Program-made: the position numbers and the translations under genes
Notes under the pieces: model-generated
Databases searched by the model: none
What the model was told of the DNA's origin: nothing
What the model saw: only the letters and a program-made list of their open reading frames with translations
From: Thermoplasmata archaeon
Lineage (GTDB): Archaea; Thermoplasmatota; Thermoplasmata; Thermoplasmatales; Thermoplasmataceae
Length of the DNA: 6,096 bases
Reading direction: 5' to 3'
NCBI GenBank assembly: GCA_021847855.1
Contig: JAJZOT010000116.1
Coordinates: 1 to 6,096 of the forward strand
Shown here: one piece after another, positions 6,042 through 6,096 of the stretch
Layout: each line of letters begins with the position of its first letter
Numbering within the stretch: the first letter of the stretch is position 1

Positions 6042-6096
6042 CTATTTCCTAGCCTCCCGGAGCACTTCCAGATCCTCCTCCGTAGGCTCTATAATT
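6042..6096 (-). CDS. C-terminal end of a gene cut by the window edge
   Basis: One - strand frame is open from the window edge to TAG at 6042-6044 and gives 17 residues, ending EEDLEVLREARK. The peptide has the charged, helix-forming look of a real protein C-terminus. Its codons (GAG, CTG, GTG, CTC, CGG) are GC-rich, 27 of 51 bases being G or C, and the frame stops 46 nt before the nucleotidyltransferase start on the same strand. It could be the antitoxin or regulator partner of that gene. Seventeen residues are too few to identify a family, and the frame could still be fortuitous. Confidence 0.45.
   Translation of the reverse strand, partial: IIEPTEEDLEVLREARK

Overview
The window looks archaeal, most likely from the Thermoplasmata (Thermoplasma/Ferroplasma/Cuniculiplasma-like). 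Arginine is mostly AGG/AGA and isoleucine often ATA. Base composition is moderately AT-rich, and the one clear promoter places its TATA box about 28 nt from the start codon, as for leaderless archaeal mRNAs. The gene families (MoxR/DUF58, CcdA-like VapB with PIN VapC) are common in archaea. This placement is inference from style; no taxonomic marker gene is present.

Bases 1-3397 (+ strand) form a tightly packed operon that enters from the left edge. It holds the C-terminal part (or all) of a small basic helical protein, a MoxR-family AAA+ ATPase, a DUF58 protein with two N-terminal membrane helices and a von Willebrand A-like domain, and an unrecognised multi-spanning membrane protein. The first three genes are joined by 4-nt ATGA overlaps. 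The fourth starts with GTG directly after the preceding stop and has a clear Shine-Dalgarno. A small stem-loop followed by a T-rich stretch closes the operon. MoxR with DUF58 is a widespread chaperone-like pair thought to remodel or mature other proteins, often at the membrane. Here the natural partners are the flanking membrane protein and the upstream basic protein. The DUF58 protein has a degenerate metal-binding (MIDAS) motif.

Bases 3398-3655 are AT-rich and without a credible gene.

Bases 3656-6096 look like an accessory region. They hold a histidine phosphatase (phosphoglycerate-mutase-like) on the - strand, a divergent vapBC toxin-antitoxin pair on the + strand, and, converging on vapC, an AbiEii-like nucleotidyltransferase on the - strand. 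Just upstream of the nucleotidyltransferase, the last 17 codons of another - strand gene are cut by the window edge. That gene is the obvious candidate for a partner or antitoxin, but too little is visible to identify it. The phosphatase/vapB intergenic region carries a TATA box and several short inverted repeats that could be operators.

I see no rRNA, tRNA, CRISPR array, intact insertion sequence or origin. The most interesting items are the degenerate MIDAS in the MoxR-DUF58 operon, the unassigned membrane protein, and the nucleotidyltransferase with its truncated neighbour. None is by itself proof of a new system.
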